The notes: generated by a model from the sequence alone, not told the origin. A stretch of DNA of 64,000 nucleotides from Leadbetterella sp035299025 (GCA_035299025.1 DATGXK010000007.1:1054001-1118000), one strand, 5' to 3'. Shown: positions 22,998 to 31,524, numbered from the stretch's first letter. Translations and numbers: made by a program.

Positions 22998-23085
22998 ACG
23001 ACGCTCTGTGGAAAACTTCTGGGGTGTCGGTTTCTGAAATCCGTTTTGCTGGGAGAAATTTCTGATGTAGTTAATCAATTAATTT
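22998..23085 (+). repeat. Intergenic block, copy 2, with weakened hairpin
   Basis: ACGACGCTC, the same loop TGTGGAAAACTTC, then GGGGTGTCGG in place of GAGCGTCGT; most positions still pair through G-T. The T run is lost. The following ATCCGTTTTGCTGGGAGAAA and TTTCTGATGTAGTTAATCAA match copy 1. Confidence 0.7.
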
Positions 23086-23110
23086 TTAACATTTTAAAAC
23101 ATCAGAACGT

Positions 23111-23293
23111 ATGGAAACAGTGATTTTGTTAGTCGAAAAAAATCAAATGGGAGTATTTGAAGCATCGAACGGATGCTGGAGTTTTTGCTCGGAAATGGGC
23201 GAAAGTATGGATGATTTTCAGATAAGATTAACCAGGTTTTTCTTGGCTGAAATGAAGCAATTGTGGTTTCACTTTAACAATTATTTAGCATGA
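23111..23293 (+). CDS. Small phage protein, 60 aa
   Basis: No family recognised. METVILLVEKNQMGVFEASN start, aromatic C-terminus (FFLAEMKQLWFHFNN). Overlaps the next gene by ATGA (23290). Confidence 0.5.
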   Translation: METVILLVEKNQMGVFEASNGCWSFCSEMGESMDDFQIRLTRFFLAEMKQLWFHFNNYLA

Positions 23294-23484
23294 AAAAGGT
23301 AAGGATTGAGGTTTTCTGGAATAGGGTGCCAAACGGGTTTTATGCCGAAATTGGCGAGGCTGCACTACCTGATACTACTTCTGTAACGGAAGAGGATTTT
23401 AAGGCTAAAACATGGGCTTTTTTGAGAGAAATATACAGAGAAGCTGGCGTGGATGCGGTCTTGGATTTTATAGAAGAAGATTAA
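23290..23484 (+). CDS. Small phage protein, 64 aa
   Basis: No family recognised. Basic beta start (MKKVRIEVFWNRVPNGFYAE), acidic helical end. Coupled to the gene before it and ended by a hairpin. Confidence 0.5.
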   Translation: MKKVRIEVFWNRVPNGFYAEIGEAALPDTTSVTEEDFKAKTWAFLREIYREAGVDAVLDFIEED

Positions 23485-23489
23485 AAAAC

Positions 23490-23515
23490 GAAAGCCCTAC
23501 GGGGGTAGGGCTTTC
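23490..23515 (+). terminator. Hairpin after small gene pair
   Basis: Perfect 11-bp stem GAAAGCCCTAC/GTAGGGCTTTC with a GGGG loop; the T run is short. Confidence 0.6.
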
Positions 23516-23567
23516 TTGTTCAAAAGTAAAAAATTGTAGTTAATCACATCAGAACAGAGACGAAATT

Positions 23568-23744
23568 ATGCAGAATTTTAGAAAAATCAAAATCTCGAAT
23601 AGGTTTGAAAAAAGAAAGTGGGACAATAAGCTGGTACCAGCGTTGATGCTCAAAGGCGAGTGGCTGAAGGAGGCTGGGTTTGAGGCTGACAGCCATTGCT
23701 CGATAAAAGTAGAAAAGGGACGTTTAACATTGCTATGTATATGA
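23568..23744 (+). CDS. SymE-like protein (type I toxin family), 58 aa
   Basis: Reading frame ATG 23568 to TGA 23744. Sequence blocks RKWDNKLVPALMLKGEWLKE (17-36) and AGFEADSHCSIKVEKGRLTL (36-55) match the SymE domain pattern (P-x-L-x-L-x-G-x-W-L-x-x-A-G-F, then V-x-V-x-x-G-x-L). SymE proteins are small AbrB-like proteins; the E. coli one is an SOS-induced toxin controlled by an antisense RNA. No antisense RNA can be shown here. The gene overlaps the start of the RarA-C gene by 10 bases, so the two are likely co-translated. Preceded by a GTAGTTAATCA string, also found in the intergenic blocks. Confidence 0.7.
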   Translation: MQNFRKIKISNRFEKRKWDNKLVPALMLKGEWLKEAGFEADSHCSIKVEKGRLTLLCI

Positions 23745-24313
23745 AGTATGAACTGAAGACAGTAAATGGATATGATTTTTTTGAGTGTAGCTCAGCGATG
23801 CAGAAGTGCATCAGGCGTGGACTGGAGGACGATGCTCTTTTTTGGGCGGTGGAGTTGTATGAAAGCAATTATGTGGAGTATGTATGGAAGAGGCTGAAGA
23901 TAATCAGTTCGGAGGATGTTGGATTGGCAAGGCCAGGTATATCGACGGATGTACAGTCGCTCTATGAAATGCACAAGGAATTGAGCAAAAAGAAGGACGA
24001 TAATAACCAGCCATGGCGGTTGTTTTTGGTGCATGCCGTAATGCTGCTCTGTAGGGCTCCTAAAACCAGAATAGTGGACTGGGCGTTGATTTATCATTGG
24101 GGCTGTCATAAAAAAATGCTCAGACCAATACCCGATGTGGCTTTGGATAAGCATAATGAGCGTGGTAGGCAAATGAACAGAGGCTGGGGGCATTTTTTTG
24201 AAGAAGGCACCAAGCTGAGCCAAATAGCGATAACGCTTAGTGAAGAGGCGTATAGAGAAAAGGCCAAGTCTGCGATAGATAAAACATGCGGAAACGGGTT
24301 GTTTGACGTGTAG
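23735..24313 (+). CDS. Free-standing RarA/MgsA C-terminal-domain protein
   Basis: 192 residues from ATG 23735 (or 23741). Residues about 18-55 (SSAMQKCIRRGLEDDALFWA and KRLKIISSEDVGLARPG) match the tetramerisation/C-terminal domain of the replication-recombination ATPase RarA (MgsA), which has SAMQKSIRRGDEDAALYWAA and IASEDVGLADP. The AAA+ ATPase part (Walker A and B) is absent. Stand-alone versions are frequent in phages. It may bind or poison host RarA, or single-stranded-DNA binding protein, at forks; that is inference. Confidence 0.75.
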   Translation: MYMKYELKTVNGYDFFECSSAMQKCIRRGLEDDALFWAVELYESNYVEYVWKRLKIISSEDVGLARPGISTDVQSLYEMHKELSKKKDDNNQPWRLFLVHAVMLLCRAPKTRIVDWALIYHWGCHKKMLRPIPDVALDKHNERGRQMNRGWGHFFEEGTKLSQIAITLSEEAYREKAKSAIDKTCGNGLFDV

Positions 24314-24316
24314 AAA

Positions 24317-24372
24317 AGTTTTGCCCTGTTAGTCTTGAGAGCCACTGTGCAGTTTTGTACGGTGGCTTTTTA
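24317..24372 (+). promoter_or_regulatory. TTTTGCCCTGT motif plus hairpin with T run, before terminase
   Basis: AGTTTTGCCCTGT (24317-24329), TGAG, hairpin GCCACTGTGC/GTACGGTGGC (24341-24366), TTTTT, then ATG at 24381. It mirrors the arrangement at 18991-19046 with a different stem sequence. Confidence 0.55.
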
Positions 24373-24380
24373 GTTTAAAA

Positions 24381-24935
24381 ATGGCAAAAGAGAAGAGTAT
24401 TACGCGGCTGAGGAAGCTGCTGAAGGTGAATGAGAGTGCCTTGGATCCTTATTACAGGTATTACCTGAAGGAGATAGAGTTTGATGACCTGACCTCTATG
24501 CAGCAGGAAAAGCTGGAGAGGTACATGAAAATATGGAGCTGGTACTGCATGGGGCGAACCAAGGAGGTTATTCTGTCCACCATCATGCGGGACTATGCTG
24601 TAGAGTCGAGACAGGCACAGTACGATTTGGCTGAGACGATAGCACTACACGGCCGACTGGATCAAGTACAAAAAGATGGGCTAAGGGTTGCCAGTAGGGA
24701 GTTTCACTACTTGTTGGCACAGTTTGCCATGAAGGATAAGCAGTGGGATGTGGCCATGCGTGCCAGGAAAGAGGGCGATGTGTTGGCGGGCATCTACGAT
24801 ACTGAAGACATGGGTTGGGATCCTACGGTTTGGAACAAGCCAGTGAAGGAGGTTTGGGCCGTACAAGTGATAAATAACAACTTCAATGCTCCTGCTGGAG
24901 ACGAAGCCACACAAACGATAGACATAGATGAGTAA
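24381..24935 (+). CDS. Terminase small subunit
   Basis: 184 residues. DNA-recognition subunit of the packaging motor. The central part ILSTIMRDYAVESRQAQYDL (about 66-85) reads as a helix-turn-helix-like element, and the C-terminal region is acidic (ATQTIDIDE). It overlaps the large-subunit gene by ATGA-type overlap (24928-24935), the normal pairing. No repeat insertions. Confidence 0.75.
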   Translation: MAKEKSITRLRKLLKVNESALDPYYRYYLKEIEFDDLTSMQQEKLERYMKIWSWYCMGRTKEVILSTIMRDYAVESRQAQYDLAETIALHGRLDQVQKDGLRVASREFHYLLAQFAMKDKQWDVAMRARKEGDVLAGIYDTEDMGWDPTVWNKPVKEVWAVQVINNNFNAPAGDEATQTIDIDE

Positions 24936-26502
24936 GGTTGTAACCATAAAGCTGAACCCCAAACAGGCGAAGTTTTTGAAGAGCCGAGCTCGCAGAAAGT
25001 CGTTTATTGGTGGCCGTGGGTCGGGTAAATCCATGACCATGGGGTTTCAGATAAAGAAACTGTTCCCGATTTTTCCGAGGGCTACTTGGGTAATTGCTGG
25101 GCTTACTTATGTGGCAATAGACTCGATAGTAATACCTAACATCCGTGAGGCTCTTGAGAAATGTGGGGTATTTGAGTATGACAAAAAGCTGAGGCCTTAT
25201 GGTGTTTATGTGATAGGTGTGCAACCACCTGACGGCTGGGCCAAGCCCTACAAACAACCAGGTAAAAGGCTCTATCAATATTGTATCACTTTCATTAATG
25301 GTTTTACACTACGGCTTGTAAGTCAAGACAATAAAGAGACACACAGAGGTTTGTCTATTAATGGATTGCTTGTAGATGAGTCTGCTACTATCAGTTTTGA
25401 GTTTATTCAAACGGTATTAATTCCTGCATTTAGAGGCAATACCCTCGCACCTTACGAGAATCACTATTGGAACTATGGATTCTTTGATTTCTCATCTGCC
25501 AGCTGGACAATAGCCGGCAACTGGATATACGATACTGAAGAGAAGTATCTTGAGATGTGTAAGGAGCGGAAAGCCAAGTACCAAAAGCATGGTGAACAAT
25601 GGCTCATCGATAATGTGCCTGAGTTTCTATTCCTTGAGTCGACTTATGAAGACAACCAAGCGTTCCTACCTGCTAAGTATGGCCAAATGCAACGCGAAAC
25701 GCTGGACATCTGGAAATACAATGTTGAGGTAATGAATCAGCGAGTATTGAAACTTCCCAATCAATACTACCATGCACTTTCAGAGTCGAATTTCTATTTC
25801 AAATCTTACGATTACCATCCGAGAGAATCGGGTGTATTGGAGTATACGCACAACGACTATCACAGAGATAAGCCGCTATTGATATCATTAGACTTCAATG
25901 CCGACATCGTTTGGTGTTTGGTCTGCCAGCAATTTGGCAACGAATTCCGAATTATTCAGTCGGAATTTAAGAAACCAGCAGTTACCAAAGTAGAGCAAGA
26001 GTCTAACATCCTAATCCAGTTGGCCGAGTGGTTCTGCAAGGCTTATGATGGACATTCAATTAAAGAAGTGTATGTGTTTGGTGACCCTAACGGTAACAGT
26101 ACAAGTGCCAGTACAGACAAGTCCAACCGTCCATTCTTTGACCGCTTCTGTGAAATCCTTATAAAAAAAGGCTGGAAGGTATTCCGTAAGGAATTGACAT
26201 CCTACCCAAAAACTAAGGATAGATACGATCTAATGAATATGATGTTGGCAGGTAGCCACGACAAAGCACCTAAGGTCAGGATCAACAAGAATACCAATAA
26301 GAGTTTCATTATAGCTCTACAGAACACATTGGTAACTACCGATAAGCTATTCAAGAAAGACAAGTCGAGCGAGCGTAACGCCAGGTTCAGAGAGTATGCA
26401 ACCGACCCTACTGATGCATTCGATTACATCATATGGTCGCTCTTCAGTCATTACATCAATCGAGGTCAGTACATGTCAGAGACAGGGGTAGTGGTGAGAT
26501 AG
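24928..26502 (+). CDS. Terminase large subunit
   Basis: 524 residues. ATPase and nuclease of the packaging motor. Walker A is GGRGSGKS (28-35), Walker B is LLVDES with D150-E151, and the C-terminal RNase-H-like nuclease carries Asp residues in LISLDFNADI (about 322), VFGDPNG (about 388) and DPTDAFDY (about 495). Full length for the family. Base composition changes inside the gene: after about 25,280 the coding strand becomes much richer in C and A than neighbouring phage genes, suggesting a recombined origin for the C-terminal two thirds. Confidence 0.95.
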   Translation: MSKVVTIKLNPKQAKFLKSRARRKSFIGGRGSGKSMTMGFQIKKLFPIFPRATWVIAGLTYVAIDSIVIPNIREALEKCGVFEYDKKLRPYGVYVIGVQPPDGWAKPYKQPGKRLYQYCITFINGFTLRLVSQDNKETHRGLSINGLLVDESATISFEFIQTVLIPAFRGNTLAPYENHYWNYGFFDFSSASWTIAGNWIYDTEEKYLEMCKERKAKYQKHGEQWLIDNVPEFLFLESTYEDNQAFLPAKYGQMQRETLDIWKYNVEVMNQRVLKLPNQYYHALSESNFYFKSYDYHPRESGVLEYTHNDYHRDKPLLISLDFNADIVWCLVCQQFGNEFRIIQSEFKKPAVTKVEQESNILIQLAEWFCKAYDGHSIKEVYVFGDPNGNSTSASTDKSNRPFFDRFCEILIKKGWKVFRKELTSYPKTKDRYDLMNMMLAGSHDKAPKVRINKNTNKSFIIALQNTLVTTDKLFKKDKSSERNARFREYATDPTDAFDYIIWSLFSHYINRGQYMSETGVVVR

Positions 26503-26708
26503 TTACAGAACTATATTCTCCTTTTTGAACTAGGCAGCTGCCATTTCGTGATAGTGTGCGGCACAGGTAGGAGAGATTGAAAGGCGTTTTGTTTGCCGTT
26601 TTTTCTTGTAAAAAATTGGAAACGAAATATTTAGACAAAAAAAAAGTGCATTTGGGTTAAAAAAAGTTTTGCCCTGTGCCGATTTAGAATAAAAAACTTG
26701 ATTTGTGT
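26503..26708. other. Intergenic region after terminase
   Basis: About 200 bp with no strong reading frame. It contains a TTTTGCCCTGT motif (26667-26677) about 30 bp before the next ATG. No clear terminator. Confidence 0.45.
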
Positions 26709-26978
26709 ATGAGTTCAGGCATTTCGATTAAGCGGGTTTTGTCAGAAATAACCTCTTTGGGGGCTAGGTTTTCTTTGGGGTATAGGAAGATTGATGGGAC
26801 TTGGGGTGAAAAGAAAAATGTAAGCCTTAGGAGGAATAGCAACCCATTGACAGCGAGAGGAAAAATGAGTAGGAGCGGGCGGTTGCCTGTTTTAGACTTG
26901 AATACTGGAAAGGACTTCGAAGTATATATTGATTTGTTGGTGGAGTTTAATGGAATTAGGATTGATTTTTTAAAATAG
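26709..26978 (+). CDS. Hypothetical protein, 89 aa
   Basis: From ATG 26709 (TTG 26703 is open). Basic, with SLGARFSLGYRKIDGTWG and TARGKMSRSGRLPVLDLNTG, a beta-type pattern. Its TAG stop is followed at once by the portal ATG (26982). No family recognised. Confidence 0.55.
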   Translation: MSSGISIKRVLSEITSLGARFSLGYRKIDGTWGEKKNVSLRRNSNPLTARGKMSRSGRLPVLDLNTGKDFEVYIDLLVEFNGIRIDFLK

Positions 26979-26981
26979 AGC

Positions 26982-28289
26982 ATGGAGAAGTTGAGCGAAG
27001 GGCTGTACGTACATAAGTATAATCACCAAACGAATGCTTCGGTGGCGATAAGCTTTGGTAAGGAAGGTGATAAGGTGGCGGATATGGCTGACGCAACTGA
27101 TAGCGGTAGCCGTAAGGTAGGTAAGTATTATGTGCCGAGGGGTGATAAAGACAATAAGCTGCTGCTGATTCATAAGCTTTTGGACGAAAGCCCGAATAAA
27201 TGGCAGTTTTTGGAAACTAAGGCGAATTTTACTTTTGGTAAAGGGCCTGCTCTTTTTGAAGAGCATGAGGATGTTTTGAGCCTACAAAAACCGATAAAGA
27301 GCAAGGATTTTAGTGATTGGGTGAAGCGACTGCGGATTAAGAACCTAACGCTGAAGACTGCCAACCAAGTCGTATATAGCTATGAGCTGAACTGGTTGGT
27401 GAGCCTTGATGCCAAGACTAAGAAGGTAGCCTCTGTGAAGGTGCTGGACAATAATGATGTGCGGGTAGCTAAGCTGAGCGAAAAGGATACCGAGATTAAA
27501 GGATTTTATGTGCATAGTGGCTTTGGTTATAAAACTCCTGCGGAGAAGGATGCTGTTTTTTATCCTGCTTTTGACCCTGATGAGCCTACGAAATACGGTG
27601 ATTTTATTATTCATGAAATAATTACGCTACCTGGCCAGAAATTTTATGGCTTGGCGAGCTGGTGGGGAACGAGCCGTTGGGCAGAGGTTGCGAATAAGGT
27701 GCCGAGTTTTTATGAGGCGGCATTTAAGAATGGCTATTTTATAACCCACCAGGTAAGTATACCTACGGATTATTGGGATAAGGATGGTTGGGACGAAGTT
27801 AAAAAGGCAGAGGAGAAGAAAAAAACGCTGGATAGTATAGCTGATACGCTCAGTGGTGTGGAAGAGTCTAATAAGATCTTGTTTACTTTTTCGAAGTATA
27901 ATAGTGATATGCGTTCGACCAGTGGGATTGAGATTAAACCTGTGGAGTTTAATATTAAGGACGATGCTTTTATTAAAATGTTTGACAAGGCCAATGATGT
28001 GCAGATTGGCGGACATGGCTTGGTGGGCAAATTGGCTGGTGTGGATAGCGGAAGCAAGATGGGTACCAGCGGCATGGAGATAAATAGCTTGGCTAATTAT
28101 GTGCAGAACTTTTTGGTGGTGCAGCAGCGTGAGTTGATTCTGACGGCTTTGGATTACCTGAAGGAGATTGACGATATAGAACCTGACTACGTGATTGGAT
28201 TTAAGAATATTATGGGGTATGTGCCTGACAGTACGGCCAAGAATGACCCTGCTCACCCAAATAATCAAGTGAACGATAATGCTAATTAA
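26982..28289 (+). CDS. Portal protein
   Basis: 435 residues. Forms the ring through which DNA enters the head. The assignment rests on the position right after terminase, the length, and segments such as FYGLASWWGTSRWAEVANKV (about 225-245) and a following helix FYEAAFKNGYFITHQVS, the membrane-like/stem pattern of phage portals. The C-terminal tail (DPAHPNNQVNDNAN) is polar. It overlaps the next gene by 11 bp. Confidence 0.8.
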   Translation: MEKLSEGLYVHKYNHQTNASVAISFGKEGDKVADMADATDSGSRKVGKYYVPRGDKDNKLLLIHKLLDESPNKWQFLETKANFTFGKGPALFEEHEDVLSLQKPIKSKDFSDWVKRLRIKNLTLKTANQVVYSYELNWLVSLDAKTKKVASVKVLDNNDVRVAKLSEKDTEIKGFYVHSGFGYKTPAEKDAVFYPAFDPDEPTKYGDFIIHEIITLPGQKFYGLASWWGTSRWAEVANKVPSFYEAAFKNGYFITHQVSIPTDYWDKDGWDEVKKAEEKKKTLDSIADTLSGVEESNKILFTFSKYNSDMRSTSGIEIKPVEFNIKDDAFIKMFDKANDVQIGGHGLVGKLAGVDSGSKMGTSGMEINSLANYVQNFLVVQQRELILTALDYLKEIDDIEPDYVIGFKNIMGYVPDSTAKNDPAHPNNQVNDNAN

Positions 28290-29295
28290 GAACGCCGAAC
28301 AAGTGAAGCGTGTGTACGGTGGTGTGCAACGCTCGATGAGTTTTGATAATTGGGTGGCTTACATAGAGGAAGCCGAGGAGTTTTTTATTTACCCTGCCAT
28401 AGGCACTGAGCTGTATGATGAGCTGAGCTTGCTGGTGGGTGAAGCGAATGAGGAAGATGTGAGTGTGGGTGGTAGCGATGAGCAAAAGCGACTGATTAAG
28501 CTATTGAAGATGAGCCTGATGGCTTATGCGGATTTTAGCGGTATGATGCGGCAGATTGTGAGTACTGGCGATGCTGGTAAGACTCAGATAACGCCACAGA
28601 ACCAACAGGCGGTGAGCAAATGGGCTACAGCTGCGAGCATGAAGGCGGCGATACTGCGTGGCGATAATGCTCTGGAGAATGCTTTGAAGTTTTTGGAGAA
28701 GAATGCGGATGCCTTTGAGACCTGGAAGACGAGTGAGGTTTTCTTGGAAAAGGCTGGACTGCTGGTAAATAATGCTACGAAGCTGACCGAGTGGTTTCCG
28801 CAGGCTAGGAGCAGTAGGAGGATGTTTTTGGTTCTTGAAGCGAACCTGAAACAAGCACAGAATGAGCTTGGAGTGGCTTTGGGTGAGGCGTTTATGGTTG
28901 AGGTTTTGGCGAAGAATAAACTGTGGATGGAAGGCACACTGACTGATGCGAATTGGTTGAAGCTGCTGAAGATGTGTGGCCAGGTGGTGGCCAGAAAGGC
29001 TGTGGCGGATTATGTGCCTTTTATGAATATTGATGCGGACTGGCACCTGTGGAGTACTACGGATGGCTTGGAGAATAAGGAGGTGTTGCCGCCCTCGAGA
29101 AGAAATGAGATAGCAGCTGAGCTGGGCGACCAATGGCGTGACGGACTGGCGGCGATTGTGGATTTTTTGCAGAAGACTGCGAGCGATAGTGTGTTTGCGG
29201 TGTACTTCAATAGTGATATGTATACGGCTTTGGAGGAGACGCCACCTACTAGGCTTTTTGAGAATAAGAAGGAGCGGAGTTATGGGGTGCTGTGA
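28279..29295 (+). CDS. DUF6712-like head-tail connector candidate
   Basis: 338 residues, helical, beginning MLIKNAEQVKRVYGGVQRSM and containing FFIYPAIGTELYDEL (about 35-49) and FSGMMRQIVSTGDAGK (about 95-110). These are features I associate with DUF6712 proteins encoded after portals in Bacteroidota phages. Such proteins probably link head and tail. Overlaps the portal gene start-to-stop. Confidence 0.6.
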   Translation: MLIKNAEQVKRVYGGVQRSMSFDNWVAYIEEAEEFFIYPAIGTELYDELSLLVGEANEEDVSVGGSDEQKRLIKLLKMSLMAYADFSGMMRQIVSTGDAGKTQITPQNQQAVSKWATAASMKAAILRGDNALENALKFLEKNADAFETWKTSEVFLEKAGLLVNNATKLTEWFPQARSSRRMFLVLEANLKQAQNELGVALGEAFMVEVLAKNKLWMEGTLTDANWLKLLKMCGQVVARKAVADYVPFMNIDADWHLWSTTDGLENKEVLPPSRRNEIAAELGDQWRDGLAAIVDFLQKTASDSVFAVYFNSDMYTALEETPPTRLFENKKERSYGVL

Positions 29296-29335
29296 TGTGG
29301 TTATTGGTGGATTGGTTACTGGTTATTGGTTAAAT
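29293..29335 (+). repeat. Family D simple repeat
   Basis: GGTTATTGGTGGATTGGTTACTGG-type sequence beginning at the stop codon of the 28279 gene. Confidence 0.65.
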
Positions 29336-29352
29336 TTTAAATAGTTGAAAGT

Positions 29353-29733
29353 ATGTGGATAGCAAGTGTAGAGGCGAAAGGATTAAGACTTAGAGAGGAG
29401 CTGCATAGTAGTGGAAAAAGGATGGTTTGGAATGATCTTACGAGGGGACTTAATAGGTCTGTTTATGAGAAGTTTGTAGATGTAGAAAATAAAATTGAGG
29501 AGCTAAAGTCTGAGATAAAATCAATTGCTGCAGAAACGGGACACTTCATTGCGGATGCCAAGGTATTTGTACCTGGTTTTGATACCATAATCCAAGAGAC
29601 TGAAGAGGATGATTTGTGGTTTTTTGTTGAGGGTGTTTTGATTGTGAAGTTTACGAAAGTGAATTTGGGCTATAATGATCCTGAACGAGGATGGCAAAGA
29701 AAGGTGGTGGAGAAGGTGATGGGTGAAGGTTAA
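29353..29733 (+). CDS. Hypothetical protein, 126 aa
   Basis: No family recognised. Helical middle (KFVDVENKIEELKSEIKSIA) followed by a beta-type part (DDLWFFVEGVLIVKFTKV). Preceded by TTAAATTTTAAATAGTTGAA-AGT, the same leader as the next gene. Confidence 0.55.
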   Translation: MWIASVEAKGLRLREELHSSGKRMVWNDLTRGLNRSVYEKFVDVENKIEELKSEIKSIAAETGHFIADAKVFVPGFDTIIQETEEDDLWFFVEGVLIVKFTKVNLGYNDPERGWQRKVVEKVMGEG

Positions 29734-29752
29734 ATTTTAAATAGTTGAAAGT

Positions 29753-30058
29753 ATGTGGTTGGTGAAAGTATCATGGAGTTTTGGACAGGGGGGTAAGTTG
29801 AACCATATTCTTTTTGATTTACTGAAAGATAAGGATAGGAATATACTGAAGACCCGAGAAGAATGCGAGGCTTTAGCGAATGACGTCCGAGAGGTGGTTG
29901 ATAAGTTTTGTAAAGAAAATAAAAGAGCCAAGCGAGAAGTGACTTTTATGGATTATGCATATAGCGAAAATTTGATTTTTACTCATGATTTCTGGGTAAC
30001 AGTTAGGCATAATTTGGTTTTGGATTTCTTTAAACTGAAAGATGTCGCTGAAGAGTAA
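29753..30058 (+). CDS. Hypothetical protein, 101 aa
   Basis: No family recognised. Charged helical protein (LLKDKDRNILKTREECEALA). Same leader sequence as the 29353 gene. Overlaps the next gene by 17 bp. Confidence 0.55.
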   Translation: MWLVKVSWSFGQGGKLNHILFDLLKDKDRNILKTREECEALANDVREVVDKFCKENKRAKREVTFMDYAYSENLIFTHDFWVTVRHNLVLDFFKLKDVAEE

Positions 30059-31067
30059 GGATTTTAAGAGGGTGATGCCTCTGCTGATGGCTTTGCGGAG
30101 TTATGGGCAGGATTTTGATAATGCGGCGGTGTTGGTGGAAAGGATTTATAAGGAAGTCGGCCCTTACCCTGATGGCGGAGTTGATGCCGAGACGCCCCTT
30201 CGACAGGCTCAGGGTGACTTGGCGTCTGTACCGTTTGCGGAGAAGATGGATTTTGTGGCGGGGCTGCTGAAAGATGTGAATAAGCGGGTGGTGAAGCGGA
30301 TATGGGTGTGGCCGTCGTGGCTTCGGCTCACTTCGGCTCCGCTCAGGGAACGCCGCATGGATGTGAAGTTTAGCTTGTTTCCGAAGTTGGTTTGGGTGAG
30401 GGAAGAGCATTTTGCGAATACGAAAGCGATAGAGCTGAGTATGGCTAATGTGTATTTTTTGAAGTTTGCTGAGGTGGCGAAGAAGGCCCCCCTCGCCGTA
30501 ACGACGGACCGCCCCAAAGGGGGAGCAAGCCCCCTAGCCGGAACGCCGGACCGCCCCAAAGGGGGGACTAAGAAAGGAGATGCTGAGAACAAATGGCAGA
30601 AACAATATGAGAAGGCTTTGGGGGAGTTGTTGGGGCATTTGGTGATTAGGAAGCGGTGGAATTGGCGGAAGATGAGGCTGGAGCGTACGCCTTACCATAG
30701 CCGGCAGGTGTTGGAGCTGGGTAAGGTGCTGAATGATAGCCTGCCTGAGGTGATGAAGCTGTGGCTGGTGAATTATTTTGAGGAGCAGCTGAAGATTTTT
30801 ATTAGGATGTTTCCGGGGGTGTTTGGCCCCCCTGTCGGAATGCCGCACCACCCCAATGGGGGAGCTGAAGAAGGAGAAGGCCTTCGACAGGCTCAGGCTG
30901 ACAGGCCGAAGGGGATTTTTCCGAATGGGCAGGGGTGGATTGCGATTTTGGAGGATGTGGCTTTGCAGGGTGTGCATGGGGATTTTGAGAAGGTGTGTGA
31001 TACGGAGGCTGTGACGATATGGCTGTTTTTGGAACATCAGAAGATAAAGGCGGAAGCCGCTAAATGA
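30042..31067 (+). CDS. Phage protein with several in-frame repeat insertions
   Basis: 341 residues; no family recognised. The protein alternates helical segments with repeat-derived peptides: ETPLRQAQGDLASV (family C with B inside, about 50-63), RLTSAPLRERR (B-type), APLAVTTDRPKGGA and SPLAGTPDRPKGGT (two family A copies, about 149-176), GPPVGMPHHPNGGA (family A) and GLRQAQADRPKG (B). The intervening segments (for example WQKQYEKALGELLGHLVIRK) look like a conserved phage core. If the repeats are removed, a protein of roughly 250 residues remains. Position suggests tail or neck assembly. Confidence 0.6.
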   Translation: MSLKSKDFKRVMPLLMALRSYGQDFDNAAVLVERIYKEVGPYPDGGVDAETPLRQAQGDLASVPFAEKMDFVAGLLKDVNKRVVKRIWVWPSWLRLTSAPLRERRMDVKFSLFPKLVWVREEHFANTKAIELSMANVYFLKFAEVAKKAPLAVTTDRPKGGASPLAGTPDRPKGGTKKGDAENKWQKQYEKALGELLGHLVIRKRWNWRKMRLERTPYHSRQVLELGKVLNDSLPEVMKLWLVNYFEEQLKIFIRMFPGVFGPPVGMPHHPNGGAEEGEGLRQAQADRPKGIFPNGQGWIAILEDVALQGVHGDFEKVCDTEAVTIWLFLEHQKIKAEAAK

Positions 31068-31068
31068 T

Positions 31069-31524
31069 ATGATAGGTGCGGAGATTAAGGATGTGAGGAA
31101 GTATTTTAAGGACTGGGTTGCAGCCTCAGAGGATGTGCATTTTATGATTTATGGTGACATGAGACAGAAGCTGGATTATGTTGCTGGTAAGGTTAAAAAG
31201 TACCCGATAATGAACCTTGAGCAGCCTAATGTGAAGACTACTATTAGGGGTGGTGTTTGGTTTAATACCTATAATATGGGGTTGAGTATTGTCCAAAGGG
31301 TTAAGAACAACGATTTGGAACTGGCTGAAGCTGCTAGTGATGCGACTTTTACGATTCTTGGAAAGCTGATTAAGCAGATTATTGATGACCAGAAGAAGTA
31401 CAATTTTACTCACTCACCGCTGGTGTTTGAGAATGATGAGGTGGATACGAATCTGGTGGCGGATCATGTGGGATGGCGGACGGAGTTTCAGCTGATGATT
31501 GCTTGTGGGGATTGGGTGAGGTGA
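31069..31524 (+). CDS. Hypothetical phage protein, possible tail-completion, 151 aa
   Basis: No family recognised. Compact alpha/beta protein without repeat insertions; contains YNMGLSIVQRVKNNDLELAE and TFTILGKLIKQIIDDQKKY helices. The size and place between connector and holin genes would fit a tail terminator or completion protein, which is inference only. Confidence 0.5.
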   Translation: MIGAEIKDVRKYFKDWVAASEDVHFMIYGDMRQKLDYVAGKVKKYPIMNLEQPNVKTTIRGGVWFNTYNMGLSIVQRVKNNDLELAEAASDATFTILGKLIKQIIDDQKKYNFTHSPLVFENDEVDTNLVADHVGWRTEFQLMIACGDWVR

